Shown one piece after another: positions 1-7,947 of a stretch of DNA of 32,500 bases (positions within the stretch are counted from its first letter, which is position 1; the number at the start of each line of letters is the position of its first letter). Source of the DNA: Symbiodinium natans (Eukaryota > Sar > Dinophyceae > Suessiales > Symbiodiniaceae). The DNA is taken from NCBI GenBank assembly GCA_905221605.1, contig CAJNDS010002320.1, positions 184,940-217,439 of the forward strand. Direction: 5' to 3'. A program made the translations under genes and the position numbers. The notes beneath the pieces were generated by a model that saw nothing but the letters and a program-made list of their open reading frames with translations, was not told the DNA's origin and did not search any database.

Positions 1-40
1 GGGGAGCACCCTCCAAGGGAGGTTGACAGTTCTGAGATGG

Positions 41-175
41 TAGGGTTTAGGGTTTAGGGTTTAGGGTTTAGGGTTTAGGGTTTAGGGTTTAGGGTTTAGG
101 GTTTAGGGTTTAGGGTTTAGGGTTTAGGGTGTAGGGTTGAGGGTTCAGGGTTTTTGGTTTAGGGTTTAGGCTTGG
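41..175 (+). repeat. TTTAGGG telomere-type array
   Basis: Near-perfect TTTAGGG heptamers to about 127, then degenerate copies. Unique DNA lies on both sides, so this is an interstitial array and not a chromosome end. Confidence 0.95.
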
Positions 176-290
176 GATTGAGGGTTTTCAGGTGGACGGT
201 GTTCCGGTAGAAGGATATTTCCGTCAGTCATCCAATTGAAGCAGACCCTGTCGGTGACTCCTTTTAGTCTTTCTATAACTCAAGGTGTAC

Positions 291-501
291 AAGGAGGGAC
301 CCCTAGAATGAGAAGCGACCCTTAATCTTACCCCACCCCAAAAACCCCTGTATATATATATATATATGTCTATATATATATACACATATATATGTTATAT
401 ACATATATATATATATATCTCTTATATAGTCCCTTTATACTTAAGAAGCCCCTCAACACCCCCCAAGGAACTCCTTAAGTCCCTTATAAGGGTCCCTCCT
501 T
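291..501. mobile_element. MITE-like element, family D copy 1
   Basis: A 211-bp segment bounded by perfect 12-bp terminal inverted repeats: AAGGAGGGACCC at 291-302 and GGGTCCCTCCTT at 490-501. The interior holds a TA-rich microsatellite at 351-422. A second copy with the same ends and internal blocks (CCTAGAATG, ACCCTTAATCTTA, TTTATAC-TTAAG) is at 16270-16408. There is no transposase, so it would be non-autonomous. I could not see a clear target-site duplication. Confidence 0.6.
351..422. repeat. TA-rich microsatellite
   Basis: Alternating TA with a few substitutions, inside the family D element. The short open frame reading through it is Tyr/Ile low complexity and is not a gene. Confidence 0.9.
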
Positions 502-528
502 CAGTCCCTTGGAGAAAGGGTTCAGTAG

Positions 529-1033
529 CCCTAAACCCTAAACCCTAAACCCTGAACCCTAAATCCTAAACCCTAAATCCTAAACCCTACCCTAAACCCT
601 AAAACCTTAAACCCTTAAACCCTCAAAACCTAAAACCCTAAACCCTAAACCCTTAAACCCTTAAACCCTTAAACCCTTAAACCCTTAAACCCTTAAACCC
701 TTAAACCCTTAAACCCTTAAACCCTTAAACCCTTAAACCCTTAAACCCTTAAACCCTTAAACCCTTAAACCCTTAAACCCTTAAACCCTTAAACCCTTAA
801 ACCCTTAAACCCTTAAACCCTTAAACCCTTAAACCCTTAAACCCTTAAACCCTTAAACCCTTAAACCCTAAACCCTAAACCTTAAACCCTTAAACCCTTA
901 AACCCTTAAACCCTTAAACCCTGAAACCCTTAAACCCTTAAACCCTAAACCCTAAACCCTAAGCCCTAAACCCTAAGCCCTAAACCCCAAACCCTAAACC
1001 CTAAACCCTAAACCCTAAACCCGAAACCCTAAC
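529..1033 (-). repeat. CCCTAAA array with CCCTTAAA octamer block
   Basis: C-strand telomere-type array of about 500 bp. Positions 650-865 are a homogeneous run of about 27 CCCTTAAA octamers flanked by ordinary CCCTAAA heptamers and CCCTGAA or CCCTAAG variants. The sharp edges of the octamer block suggest local expansion of one variant. Confidence 0.95.
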
Positions 1034-1076
1034 CCAGGGCGCAGGGTTTACGGATATAGCGCTGCGACGCTGTCAG

Positions 1077-2464
1077 GCCTGGACGAGACATCCACTTGCT
1101 CTCCGACATCCTCGTTGAGAAGTGCCTCAAATTCGGACGCCCGGCAAGTAATTCTTCCTAAACCCTAAACCCAAAACCCTATGCCCTAAACCCTAAACCC
1201 GAACCCCTCAACCCGAAACCCTAAGCTCTATAAGCCCTATAAGCCCTATGAGCCCCATGAGCCCTATCAGCCCTGAAAAGCCCTATGAGCCCTATCAGCC
1301 CTATCAGGCCTATCAGCCCTGTCAGCCCTATCAGCCCAAAGCTCCAAGCCCTCAGCTGCAGCAACCATTGACTTGAACCGCCCGGGAGAGGTCTAGGCAC
1401 CGGTACTGGAGTGTCATGTGGGTTCAGGGTTTACGGTTTAGGGTTTAGGGTTAGGCTATTCTGATCTATACGACCCCTTATAGGTACCTTTCCTATCCCC
1501 CCTCAAACGAAACAAGAGGGGAAAAACAAGGGACCTTGTTTCGGCTACAGCTGCCAAACCCAAGCCCCATCCCCTACGTCACAGACGAAAGCAAGCTGCC
1601 CTCGGGACTCGGGTGAAGAACCAAAGCCCTAAACCCTAAACCCTCAACCCGAAACCCCACACCCTAAAGCCTAAAGCCTAAAGCCTAAAGCCTAAAGCCT
1701 AAAGCCTAAAGCCTAAAGCCTAAAGCCTAAAGCAAAAAGCCTAAAGCCTAAAGCCTAAAGCCTAAAGCCTAAAGCCTAAAGCCTAAAGCCTAAAGCCTAA
1801 AGCCTAAAGCCTAAACCCTAAACCCTAAAGCCTGAACGCAAGCTGCCACATCAGGACTTGGGTGAGGACCCAAAGACGACCCTGAGTCCTGGCTGCTCTT
1901 GAGGGTTTAGGGTTCTAGGGTTTTGGGTTCTAGTTGTTTAAACCAGGGTTTAGGGTTTAGGGTTTCGGGTTTAGGGTTTAGGGTTTAGGGCTGCTCTTGA
2001 GAGCTGTCCGCTTGTGAGATCGCGCGGCCCACCGATGATCAATTGACAGGCTCTTGAGGGTTTAGGGTTTGGGGTTTAGGATCTAGGGTTTAGGGTTTAG
2101 GGTTTCACCACGACGAAACCCTAAAGCCCGACCGAGGATGATCTGCGACCTCCCAGCAGACGCTTTGCTTGCAGCTTATTCGGCCGATCCCCTCGGCGCG
2201 TTCGCCTGCCAGCATGTGCGTTCAACCGTTTTTCTTGTTTTTGTTTTGATCTTTCTTCTGATTCATGTTATAATATGCGTGTATATATATACATATATAT
2301 ATATATGTATACACTCACATCGTGTATGGATGTATTACTACATCTCTGTCTCACTCTCTCTCTCTCTCTCTCTCTCGCTCGCTCTCTTTCTTTTGATGTT
2401 GCTTCTCCCCTCTCACTCAAGCCTGAACCCCTCACAAGCGAAGCAGCTCGAACAAAACACTCGG
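1077..2464 (+). CDS. candidate five-exon gene segment, unknown product
   Basis: Five exon-like islands keep phase when joined: 1077-1147, 1362-1390, 1551-1612, 2137-2215 and 2422-2464. Peptides include RDIHLLSDILVEKCLKFGRP, TIDLNRPGE, PNPSPIPYVTDESKLPSGL, MICDLPADALLAAYSADPLG and PEPLTSEAARTKHS. Donors are GTAATT (1148), GTCTAG (1391), GTGAAG (1613), GTGCGT (2216) and GTTAGG (2465). Good acceptors are GGCTACAG before 1551 and the pyrimidine-rich TCTCACTCAAG before 2422; the one before 2137 is poor. Introns hold CCCTAAA, CCTAAAG and TTTAGGG arrays, and the last holds TA and CT microsatellites. Neither the start nor the end of the gene is resolved. I do not recognise the product. The alternative is chance-open short islands. 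Confidence 0.45.
1222..1345. repeat. GCCCTAT(C/G)A nonamer array
   Basis: Tandem nonamers of the type GCCCTATCA or GCCCTATGA, a length variant of the CCCTAAA unit, at the end of a CCCTAAA block (1159-1215). Confidence 0.8.
1625..1840 (-). repeat. CCCTAAA / CCTAAAG array
   Basis: Homogenised heptamers of the permuted variant CCTAAAG at about 1664-1812, flanked by CCCTAAA. The same variant fills 13473-13645. Confidence 0.95.
1895..2105 (+). repeat. TTTAGGG arrays around a small unique island
   Basis: Two degenerate TTTAGGG blocks (about 1895-1990 and 2056-2105) enclose a 65-bp island. Both ends of the island carry a GCTCTTGAG(A/G)G motif. Confidence 0.85.
2280..2385. repeat. TA and CT microsatellites
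   Basis: Alternating TA at about 2280-2308 and (CT)n at about 2345-2385. In the proposed gene they lie in an intron between a GTGCGT donor (2216) and a pyrimidine-rich acceptor (2421). Confidence 0.85.
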
Positions 2465-2527
2465 GTTAGGGTTTAGGGTTCGTAGGCTTTCTGAACCCTA
2501 CTTCGAGCTTACTTGAGAAGAACCATC

Positions 2528-2593
2528 AAGCCCTCAACCTAAACCCTAAACCCTGAACCCTGAACCCTGAACCCTGAACCCTGAACCCTAAAC
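2528..2593 (-). repeat. CCCTAAA / CCCTGAA array
   Basis: Short C-type block with about five CCCTGAA variant units. It ends at the CAG that would be the acceptor of the next exon. Confidence 0.9.
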
Positions 2594-2599
2594 TGCCAG

Positions 2600-2698
2600 A
2601 CCTTCGCCGAGGACAGCACCAGCCAGATGCTGAAGGACTTGCTGGACATCGCCGGGTTTAGCAGCTACTACGACTTCGCAACCCGGCGGCTGCTATAG
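2600..2698 (+). CDS. candidate terminal exon, unknown product
   Basis: After an acceptor-like CAG at 2597-2599 the + frame stays open to TAG at 2696-2698. It begins TFAEDSTSQMLKDLLDIAG and ends SSYYDFATRRLL. Nearly every codon ends in G or C (about 30 of 33), a strong coding-type bias that the other frames lack. The helix-like charged first half and the aromatic patch look like real protein. It lies downstream of the 1077-2464 exons and could be that gene's last exon, but phase from 2464 needs one more small exon, perhaps near 2490-2520. Confidence 0.5.
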   Translation, partial: TFAEDSTSQMLKDLLDIAGFSSYYDFATRRLL

Positions 2699-2699
2699 G

Positions 2700-2745
2700 G
2701 GTCGGAAGAATTACTAGTAGTATTCCCTTATGGTCCCTTTATAAT
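2700..2745 (-). repeat. dispersed repeat, family C copy
   Basis: On the minus strand this reads as AAAGGGACCATAAG followed by GAATACT and AGTAATTCTTCC. The same core occurs twice in tandem at 26751-26856. It lies directly after the stop codon of the preceding exon. Confidence 0.6.
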
Positions 2746-3115
2746 GAACCCTAAACCCATATTAACCCTAAACCCTAAACCCTAAACCCTAAACCCTAAA
2801 CCCTAAACCCTAAACCTTAAACCCTAAGCCCCTATATTACAGGAAGTCAGGGTTCAACAGGCCCCAAGCCCTAAGCCCCAGAAACTGTTTTCCCTAAGCC
2901 CTAAACCCTACAACACCCTATAACACCCTATAACACCCTATAACACCCTATAACACCCTATAACACCCCATAACACCCTGAACCCTATACACCCTGTATT
3001 ATAAACCCTATAAACCCTATCAAAGCTGAACTGTTCCCTAAAGCCTAAACCAACCGCTATAAACCCTAAACCCCAGACCCTAGACCCCAAACCCTAGGGG
3101 GGGGTTAGGGTTCAG
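2745..3115 (-). repeat. CCCTAAA array with ACACCCTATA decamers
   Basis: CCCTAAA block (2745-2840), then about six copies of the decamer AACACCCTAT (about 2909-2975), then degenerate CCCTATA and CCCTAAA. It ends at a CCCTAGGGG junction near 3092 where the orientation flips to TTAGGG. Confidence 0.85.
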
Positions 3116-3170
3116 GGTTCCCTCTACTGCAGCCCCTAAGCCCATCTTTTTCCCAAAAGTCCCTACGCAG

Positions 3171-3334
3171 AAGCAGAAAGTTACGGTCGACTTTCTGAAG
3201 CTTCTGAAGCCTCTTTCCCTTCTCAAGCACTCAGAGTAATCCGCCGCATTAGCTTCTGAAGCCTGCCTAAATCTCCCCCAAAAACACGAATAGAGTGAGC
3301 TGAGACAGCTCGTTCTCCCTTGAATTGAAAGCCG
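3171..3334 (+). CDS. candidate two-exon segment, unknown product
   Basis: Exons 3171-3235 and 3309-3334 join in phase. The first follows TACGCAG, encodes KQKVTVDFLKLLKPLSLLKH and ends at donor GTAATC. The second follows GAGACAG, encodes SFSLELKA and ends at donor GTAGGG. The first exon is Leu/Lys-rich and amphipathic. A second frame over 3140-3255 is also open, so the strand and frame choice is not certain. Confidence 0.35.
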
Positions 3335-3399
3335 GTAGGGTTTAGTATCTGGGGTTTAGGGGGAATAGAGGGCCACGCCCCTAAGCCCGAAGCCCCAGA

Positions 3400-3530
3400 T
3401 CCGAAGCCTATTAAACCCTAAACCCTGAACCCGCAACCCTAGACCCTAACACCCCCCAACCCTAAACCCTAACCCTAAACCTGAACCCTAAACCCTAAAC
3501 CCTAAACCCTAAACCCTAATACCGAACAGT
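3400..3530 (-). repeat. CCCTAAA array
   Basis: Degenerate then regular CCCTAAA heptamers ending just before an exon-like island. Confidence 0.9.
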
Positions 3531-3544
3531 AGGGGAGCTGTGAG

Positions 3545-3611
3545 GTGTACGTGCCCCTGCGCTTTCCGGATGACAGTGCCACCTGCTTTGGCCAGGCTCC
3601 CAGCATCATGG
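3545..3611 (+). CDS. candidate exon, unknown product
   Basis: An open frame after CTGTGAG encodes VYVPLRFPDDSATCFGQAP and runs to a GTTTCC donor at 3612. Many codons end in C or G. Phase with the preceding candidate exon (3334) does not match, so an intermediate exon or another acceptor would be needed. Confidence 0.35.
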
Positions 3612-3818
3612 GTTTCCCTACTACCCGTCTAGGGTTTTGGGTTTGGGGTTTGGGGTTTAGGGTTTAGGGTTAGGGGCTACTAGCCCCCGCCCCAACCAAC
3701 GTTCCCCCCTTTCATGACCTTAAATGAGGCTTAGTCATTTCAAACAGCCTTAATTATGGGGGGACCTAGGGGAGGTAGTATAGAGGGGGGTAGTTAGGCC
3801 TTAGTAGGGGAACCCATG
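3607..3818. mobile_element. inverted-repeat bounded segment enclosing a TTTAGGG block
   Basis: A 17-bp arm at 3607-3623 (CATGGGTTTCCCTACTA) is matched by its reverse complement at 3802-3818 with one mismatch. The 212-bp interval holds a TTTAGGG block (3630-3675) and unique AT- and G-rich DNA. It could be a small foldback or MITE-like element that carried or captured the array. No transposase is present. Confidence 0.45.
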
Positions 3819-3849
3819 ACAGGCCCCTGAAGCCTCGAAGCACACGGCC

Positions 3850-4275
3850 TCTGAGCCCTAAGCCCAAACCCTAGACCCGAAAGCCCTAAACCCTAAACCC
3901 CTAAACCCTAAGCCCCCAGCCCTAAACCCTAAACCCCTAAACCCTAAGCCCCCAGCCCTAAACCCTAAGTCCCTAAACCCCAAAACCCTAAACCCCTAAA
4001 CCCCTAAACCCTAAACCCTAAATCCTTAACCCCAAAACCCTATACCCCAAAACCCTACCCCAAAACCCCTAAAACCCCCAAACCCTAAGCCCGAAGCCCC
4101 AAACCCCACAACCTGAAGCAACAAGGGCTTAACACCCCAGACCCCTGGAAGGATCCAAAAAACCCTAAACCCTAAACCCTAAACCCTAAACCCTCAACCT
4201 TGAACCCTGAACCCTACACCCTAAACCCTAAACCCTAAACCTTAAACCCTAAACCCTAAACCCTAAGCCCTAAAC
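3850..4275 (-). repeat. degenerate CCCTAAA / CCCCTAAA arrays
   Basis: Mixed CCCTAAA, CCCCTAAA, CCCTAAG and CCCAAAA units with one short unique interruption (4110-4160). It ends next to the exon at 4293. Confidence 0.85.
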
Positions 4276-4292
4276 TCTAGATGCACTTACAG

Positions 4293-5616
4293 GTTCGTCA
4301 AAACGAAATCGCCCAAAAGTGGTACAGGTTGGGATGTTGCCCCCTGTTCTAACACTCCTTAATGGAGATGATAGTAACCCCTTTTGTAGTCCCTTTATTC
4401 TTCTTGATCTGTTTTGTGCGGATGCGCCTCTTTACAGTTATTTGATTTGGGGTTGCGGTTTAGGGTTCAGGGCTAGTGGGGTTTAGGGTTTAGGGTTTAT
4501 TGATGCTAGAGTCTGAGCCTAAGTTTTGGGCTTGCTGAGGTGTAAGGTTTGGGACTCGATCTTGTTTGCATTCCTGATAACCCTAAACCCTAAACCCTAA
4601 ACCTAGCCCGGTGTCGCGGAAGGTAGGGCCATAGCTTTCCTCTGTGTCCTCCTAAGGCTATGGCTTTGTCAATTGCGTGTCGACAGAAGCCGTCGCTGGC
4701 TCAGTTTAGGGTTTTAGGGTTTTAAGGTTTGGGTTTCAGGGTTTCAGGGTTTCAGGGTTTTAAGGTGTTAGGGTTTTAGGGTTTTAGGGTTTTAGGGTTT
4801 TAGTGTTTTGGGGTTTTAGGGTTTTGGGGTTTTGGGCTCCTTGAACCCCGCAACCCTCTCAACACCTCCAAAGCTCCCAGGCCCTCTCAAATCCCGTCCA
4901 TCCCGCGGTTTAGGGTTTAGGGTTTAGGGTTTAGGGTTTAGGGTTTAGGGTTTAGAGTGTACCTAACACGGCCTGGTTGAGTCTCGGTGCGAGAAGAACC
5001 CTGAACCCTTAACCGAGCCAGCAACGCTGTGCTGTCCCTTCAAAAGCGGCCAGCCCACCCCCGAAGCCCTAAACCCTGAACCCCAAGCCCTAAACCCTAA
5101 ACCCCACTAAACCCTAAACCCTGAAACATGCCCTAAGCCCTAAGCCCTAAGTCCTCAGCCCGAAACCGCAAGCCCGAGACCCAAGCCTTAAATCCCAAGC
5201 CCGAGGCCCCGAACCCTAAACCCTAAACCCGAAACCCTAAACCCTAAACCCTAAACCCTAAACCCTAAACCCTAAACCCTAAACCCTAAACCCTAAACCC
5301 TAAACCCTAAACCCTAAGCCCTAAACCCTAAACCCTAAACCCTAGACCCTAAACCCTACGCCCTAAACCCTACGCCCTAAACCCTAAACCCTAAACCCGA
5401 AGCCCCCTCAATCAGATCCTCAGGCCGCCAAGCTCTGGAAGCTGCTCTGACAGCATGGAGAGCTTCTTTAACTAATAGGGTTTAGGGTTTAGGGTTTAGG
5501 GTGCAGGGTTTTGCCTAGACAGATACAAGTTGGTATGTTTATGGGTACTGAAACTCAAGCAGGAATGGAAGTTTAGATTGTTCATGCTATCCCAACCATG
5601 AACTAGTTTTCACTAG
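4293..5616 (+). CDS. candidate ten-exon gene segment with very small exons
   Basis: Ten islands join with consistent phase: 4293-4327, 4512-4539, 4607-4622, 4687-4703, 4881-4907, 4956-4986, 5018-5065, 5424-5479, 5523-5532 and 5577-5616. Peptides include VRQNEIAQKWY, LSLSFGLAE, PGVAE, ALSNPVHPA, SVPNTAWLSL, SNAVLSLQKRPAHP, RQALEAALTAWRASLTNR and CSCYPNHELVFT, about 100 residues in all. Donors include GTTGGG, GTGTAA, GTAGGG, GTTTAG, GTGCGA, GTATGT and GTGAGT. Acceptors include TTACAG and CGACAG. The intron 4908-4955 is only TTTAGGG repeats. The donor at 5066 would be GC. Introns of 31, 43, 44 and 48 nt are very short. Exons as small as 10 nt make the model fragile, but nine phase matches in a row are notable. 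Product unknown. Confidence 0.4.
4328..4395 (+). repeat. dispersed repeat, family B copy 1
   Basis: Starts TTGGGATGTTGCCCCCTG and continues TTCTAACACTCCTTAATGG. Related copies are at 19742-19790 (+) and 28375-28425 (minus). Here it begins at the proposed donor GTTGGG of the exon ending at 4327. Confidence 0.6.
4704..4845 (+). repeat. TTTTAGGG octamer array
   Basis: Blocks of TTTTAGGG and TTTCAGGG octamers, starting with a GTTTAGGG that could serve as a 5-prime splice site. A similar octamer array is at 28212-28365. Confidence 0.9.
4908..4955 (+). repeat. pure TTTAGGG array, candidate intron
   Basis: Exactly six GTTTAGG units plus GTTTAG, 48 bp in all. It starts GT and ends AG, and the flanking open frames (ALSNPVHPA and SVPNTAWLSL) are both in phase 0 when it is removed. 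Confidence 0.6.
5066..5400 (-). repeat. CCCTAAA array
   Basis: Degenerate units to about 5215, then a regular CCCTAAA array to 5400 with scattered CCCTACG and CCCTAGA variants. Confidence 0.95.
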
Positions 5617-5705
5617 GTGAGTTAGGGCTAGGGTTTAGGGTTTCGGGTTTCGGGTTTAGGGTCTCGAGTTTCGGGTTTAGGGTTTCGGGTTTAGGGTTTC
5701 GGTTT
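5480..5705 (+). repeat. TTTAGGG and TTTCGGG blocks
   Basis: Short TTTAGGG block (5480-5506) and a later block (5624-5705) in which TTTCGGG alternates with TTTAGGG. The unique DNA between them holds two candidate exons. Confidence 0.85.
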
Positions 5706-5764
5706 ACCTAAGCAGCTGCCGGAATCTACACGGACATGGCGGATACGTCTAGGAGTTCAAGTCC

Positions 5765-5948
5765 CAGACCCCAAGCCCTAACCCCTAAACCTTTTTCCCT
5801 AAACCCTAAGCCCCAAGGCCTAGACCCTAAACCCTAAGCCCTAAACCCTAAACCCTAAACCTTAAACCCAAACCCTAAACCCTAAACCCTAAACCCTAAG
5901 CCCTAAACCCTAAACCCTCAACCCTAAACCCTAAACCCTAAACCCCGA
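5765..5948 (-). repeat. CCCTAAA array
   Basis: Degenerate then regular CCCTAAA units, ending in CCCCGAG, the proposed acceptor of the 5950 exon. The island just before (5706-5764) is open in frames encoding AAGIYTDMADTSRSSS or SCRNLHGHGGY, and I could not choose between them. Confidence 0.9.
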
Positions 5949-5949
5949 G

Positions 5950-6786
5950 CCCAGCCTGCCGCTGAGTTACCTCGATGGCTTTAGCGGCTTCGCCGGCAAC
6001 AGATCACCAATCACGCTGCGCTGGGCAGAGAAAACACAGGCCACCCCTGGTAGTTGGATCTTGTAGCTTGAGACCCTAAACCCTAAACCCTAAACCTTAA
6101 GCCCTAAACCCTAAACCCTAAACCCTCAACCCTAAGCCCTAAACCCCCAACCCGAAACCCTCGAACCCTCCACCCTCAACCTTTAATTCAACCCTAAACC
6201 CCAAACCCTAGGGGGGGGGTAGTGCTCAGTCAGACCCCGTCGTCGCAGGGCAAGGACTCTCTGGTCAACACGTACCGCAACTGCCGCACGGATGCAGAGG
6301 AGGTATAGGGCTTGCTTAGGGTTTAGGGTTTAGGGTTTAGGGTTTGGGGTTTAGGGTTTAGGGTTTAGGGGTTAGGTTTAGGGACCCAGCTGACTAGAAT
6401 GGGCATGTAGGGTAGCTTAGAATATTTGTGAAAGGATTCTTGCTACAAGATTCTAGGCAAGCATTTGGACCCTTGTGTAAGGCAGCCAGGGTCACCCTGT
6501 GGGTACCATTTTGCTGTAGGCTTTCGCTGCAAGGGGCCTGCCGCTACCCCCCATCAACCCGAAACCCCAATCCCAGAACCCTAAGCCCCAAGCCCTAATC
6601 CCAGAACCCTAAGCCCTGAATCCTAAACCCTAAATCCCGAAACCTAAACCGTAAATCCTAAACCCTAAGTCCTAAAACCTAAATCCTAAACCCTAAACCC
6701 TCATTCTCAGACCAAGGCTCTGTGATGCACAGATCGGTGCCTCACCTTTGCAAGCCGATTCTGCTCCAGGACCCCGTGCAGAGTCG
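5950..6786 (+). CDS. candidate multi-exon gene segment, unknown product
   Basis: Exons 5950-6049, 6223-6302, 6390-6406 and 6457 to about 6556 join in phase; 6711-6786 is a probable further exon. Peptides include SLPLSYLDGFSGFAGNRSPI, GKDSLVNTYRNCRTDAEE, LTRMG, AFGPLCKAARVTLWVPFCCR and SVMHRSVPHLCKPILLQDPV. Donors are GTAGTT (6050), GTATAG (6303), GTAGGG (6407) and GTAGCC (6787). Acceptors include AGATTCTAG (6456) and CATTCTCAG (6710). The intron 6407-6456 is 50 nt and not telomeric; the others hold arrays. No GT is available after about 6556, where the frame runs into CCCTAAA DNA, so that exon end is unknown. No family recognised. Confidence 0.42.
6070..6215 (-). repeat. CCCTAAA array ending in CCCTAGGG flip
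   Basis: CCCTAAA units end at CCCAAACCCTAGGGGGGG (about 6202-6219), almost the same junction as at about 3088-3105, where C-type sequence meets G-type sequence. Confidence 0.85.
6313..6380 (+). repeat. TTTAGGG array
   Basis: Short TTTAGGG block inside the proposed intron 6303-6389. Confidence 0.9.
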
Positions 6787-7010
6787 GTAGCCGGAGGTTT
6801 CACAACCCCAAACCCTAAACCCTAAACCCTAAACCCTAAACCCCAAACCCCAAACCCCAAACCCTAAACCAAAAGCCCTAAACCCTAAACCCTAAACCCT
6901 AAACCAAAAGCCCTAAACCCTAAACCCTAAACCCTAAACCCTAAGCCCTAAACCCTAAACCCTAAACCAAAAGCCCTTAACCCTAAACACTTAAACCCTG
7001 AACCCAGGGT
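6560..7010 (-). repeat. CCCTAAA arrays flanking a unique island
   Basis: Degenerate C-type block (6560-6705), unique island 6706-6805 with a candidate exon, then a C-type block (6806-7005) with a repeated AAAAGCCCTAAACC variant. Confidence 0.9.
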
Positions 7011-7130
7011 TTGCGGCTCAGGGGCTTTAGGAGACTCGTTGAGACCGGAGCCGCTAACCCGTCCCGCCACCCAACGGAACCTCCGCAGGGCGCAGGGCTT
7101 CGGTCGCACTCCCGTTTCTCTTGTCCATCA
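7011..7130. other. unique GC-rich island, coding status unclear
   Basis: About 120 bp between C-type arrays. Frames on both strands are open across most of it, for example LVETGAANPSRHPTEPPQ on + and a Met-initiated frame MDKRNGSATEALRPAEVP on minus. I cannot choose a strand or confirm coding. Confidence 0.3.
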
Positions 7131-7435
7131 CCCTAAACCCTAACCCTAAACCCTAAACCCTAAACCCTAAACCCTAAACCCTAAACCCTAAACCCTAAAC
7201 CCTATACCCTACACCCTAAACCCTAAACCCTAACCCTAAACCCTAAACCCTAAACCCTACACCCTTTTAACCCTTTTAACCCTTTTAACCCTTTTAACCC
7301 TTTTAACCCTTTTAACCCTTTTAACCCTTTTAACCCTTTAAACCCTTTTAACCCTTTTAACCCTTTTAACCCCTATTCACCCTATTCACCCTATTCACCC
7401 GATTCACCCTATTAGCCCTATTTACCCTATTAACC
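7131..7435 (-). repeat. CCCTAAA, CCCTTTTAA and CCCTATTCA arrays
   Basis: Three successive homogeneous blocks: CCCTAAA heptamers (7131-7260), about 13 CCCTTTTAA nonamers (7261-7372) and CCCTATTCA nonamers (7372-7430). Each variant has spread only within its own block. Confidence 0.95.
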
Positions 7436-7439
7436 CGCA

Positions 7440-7560
7440 CCTCCTGGTGAAAGCCGATGCCTTGGAATTCTTATAGGGTTTAGGGTTTAGGGTTTAGGGT
7501 TTAGGGTTTAGGATTTAGGGTTTAGTTTTCATGGGGGATAGGTACCTAGGGAACCTTAGG
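7440..7560 (+). repeat. TTTAGGG block after a small island
   Basis: A 35-bp island (open frame LLVKADALEFL, possible exon) is followed by a TTTAGGG block (7474-7525). Confidence 0.7.
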
Positions 7561-7620
7561 AAGCTTAGGGAGCCTTCGGGAGTAGTGGGGAGAACTAGGG
7601 AGCCTCGGGTTACAACTACT
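7545..7620 (-). repeat. dispersed repeat, family A copy (minus)
   Basis: Contains AAGCTTAGGGAGCCTTCGGG and GGAGCCTCGGGTTACA. This is the reverse complement of 22730-22795 and of part of 14085-14150. Confidence 0.75.
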
Positions 7621-7674
7621 CGACACCTCCACCCCTTCACGCCCCATTTAGGGAGTTTAGGGTTTAGGTTCTTG

Positions 7675-7893
7675 CCCTAGACCCTAAACCTAAATCCTAA
7701 GCCCTGAGCCCTGAGCCCTAAACCCTAAACCCTAAACCCTAAACCCTAAACCCTAAACCTTAAACCCTAAACCCTAAACCCTAAACCCTAAACCCTAAAC
7801 CCTAAACCCTAAACCCTAAACCCTAAACCCTAAACCCTAAACCCTAAACCCTAAACCCTAAACCCTAAACCCTAAACCCTAAACCCTAAACCC
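7675..7893 (-). repeat. long CCCTAAA array
   Basis: About 30 CCCTAAA units, nearly perfect from about 7715 on, ending at a GC-rich inverted repeat (GCCCGCC... GGGCGGGC, 7891-7931). Confidence 0.97.
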
Positions 7894-7947
7894 GCCCGCC
7901 CCCACTCTCTTGTCTTTTGGGGTGGGCGGGCGCTGGTCGAGCGCTCA

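Noticed and set aside
1-175. Chromosome end (true telomere) at the left edge
   Set aside because: The array starts at about 41 after unique DNA, is short, and is followed by unique DNA and many arrays in both orientations. It is interstitial.
366-548. Open frame through the TA microsatellite
   Set aside because: Tyr/Ile low complexity from alternating TA, inside an inverted-repeat element.
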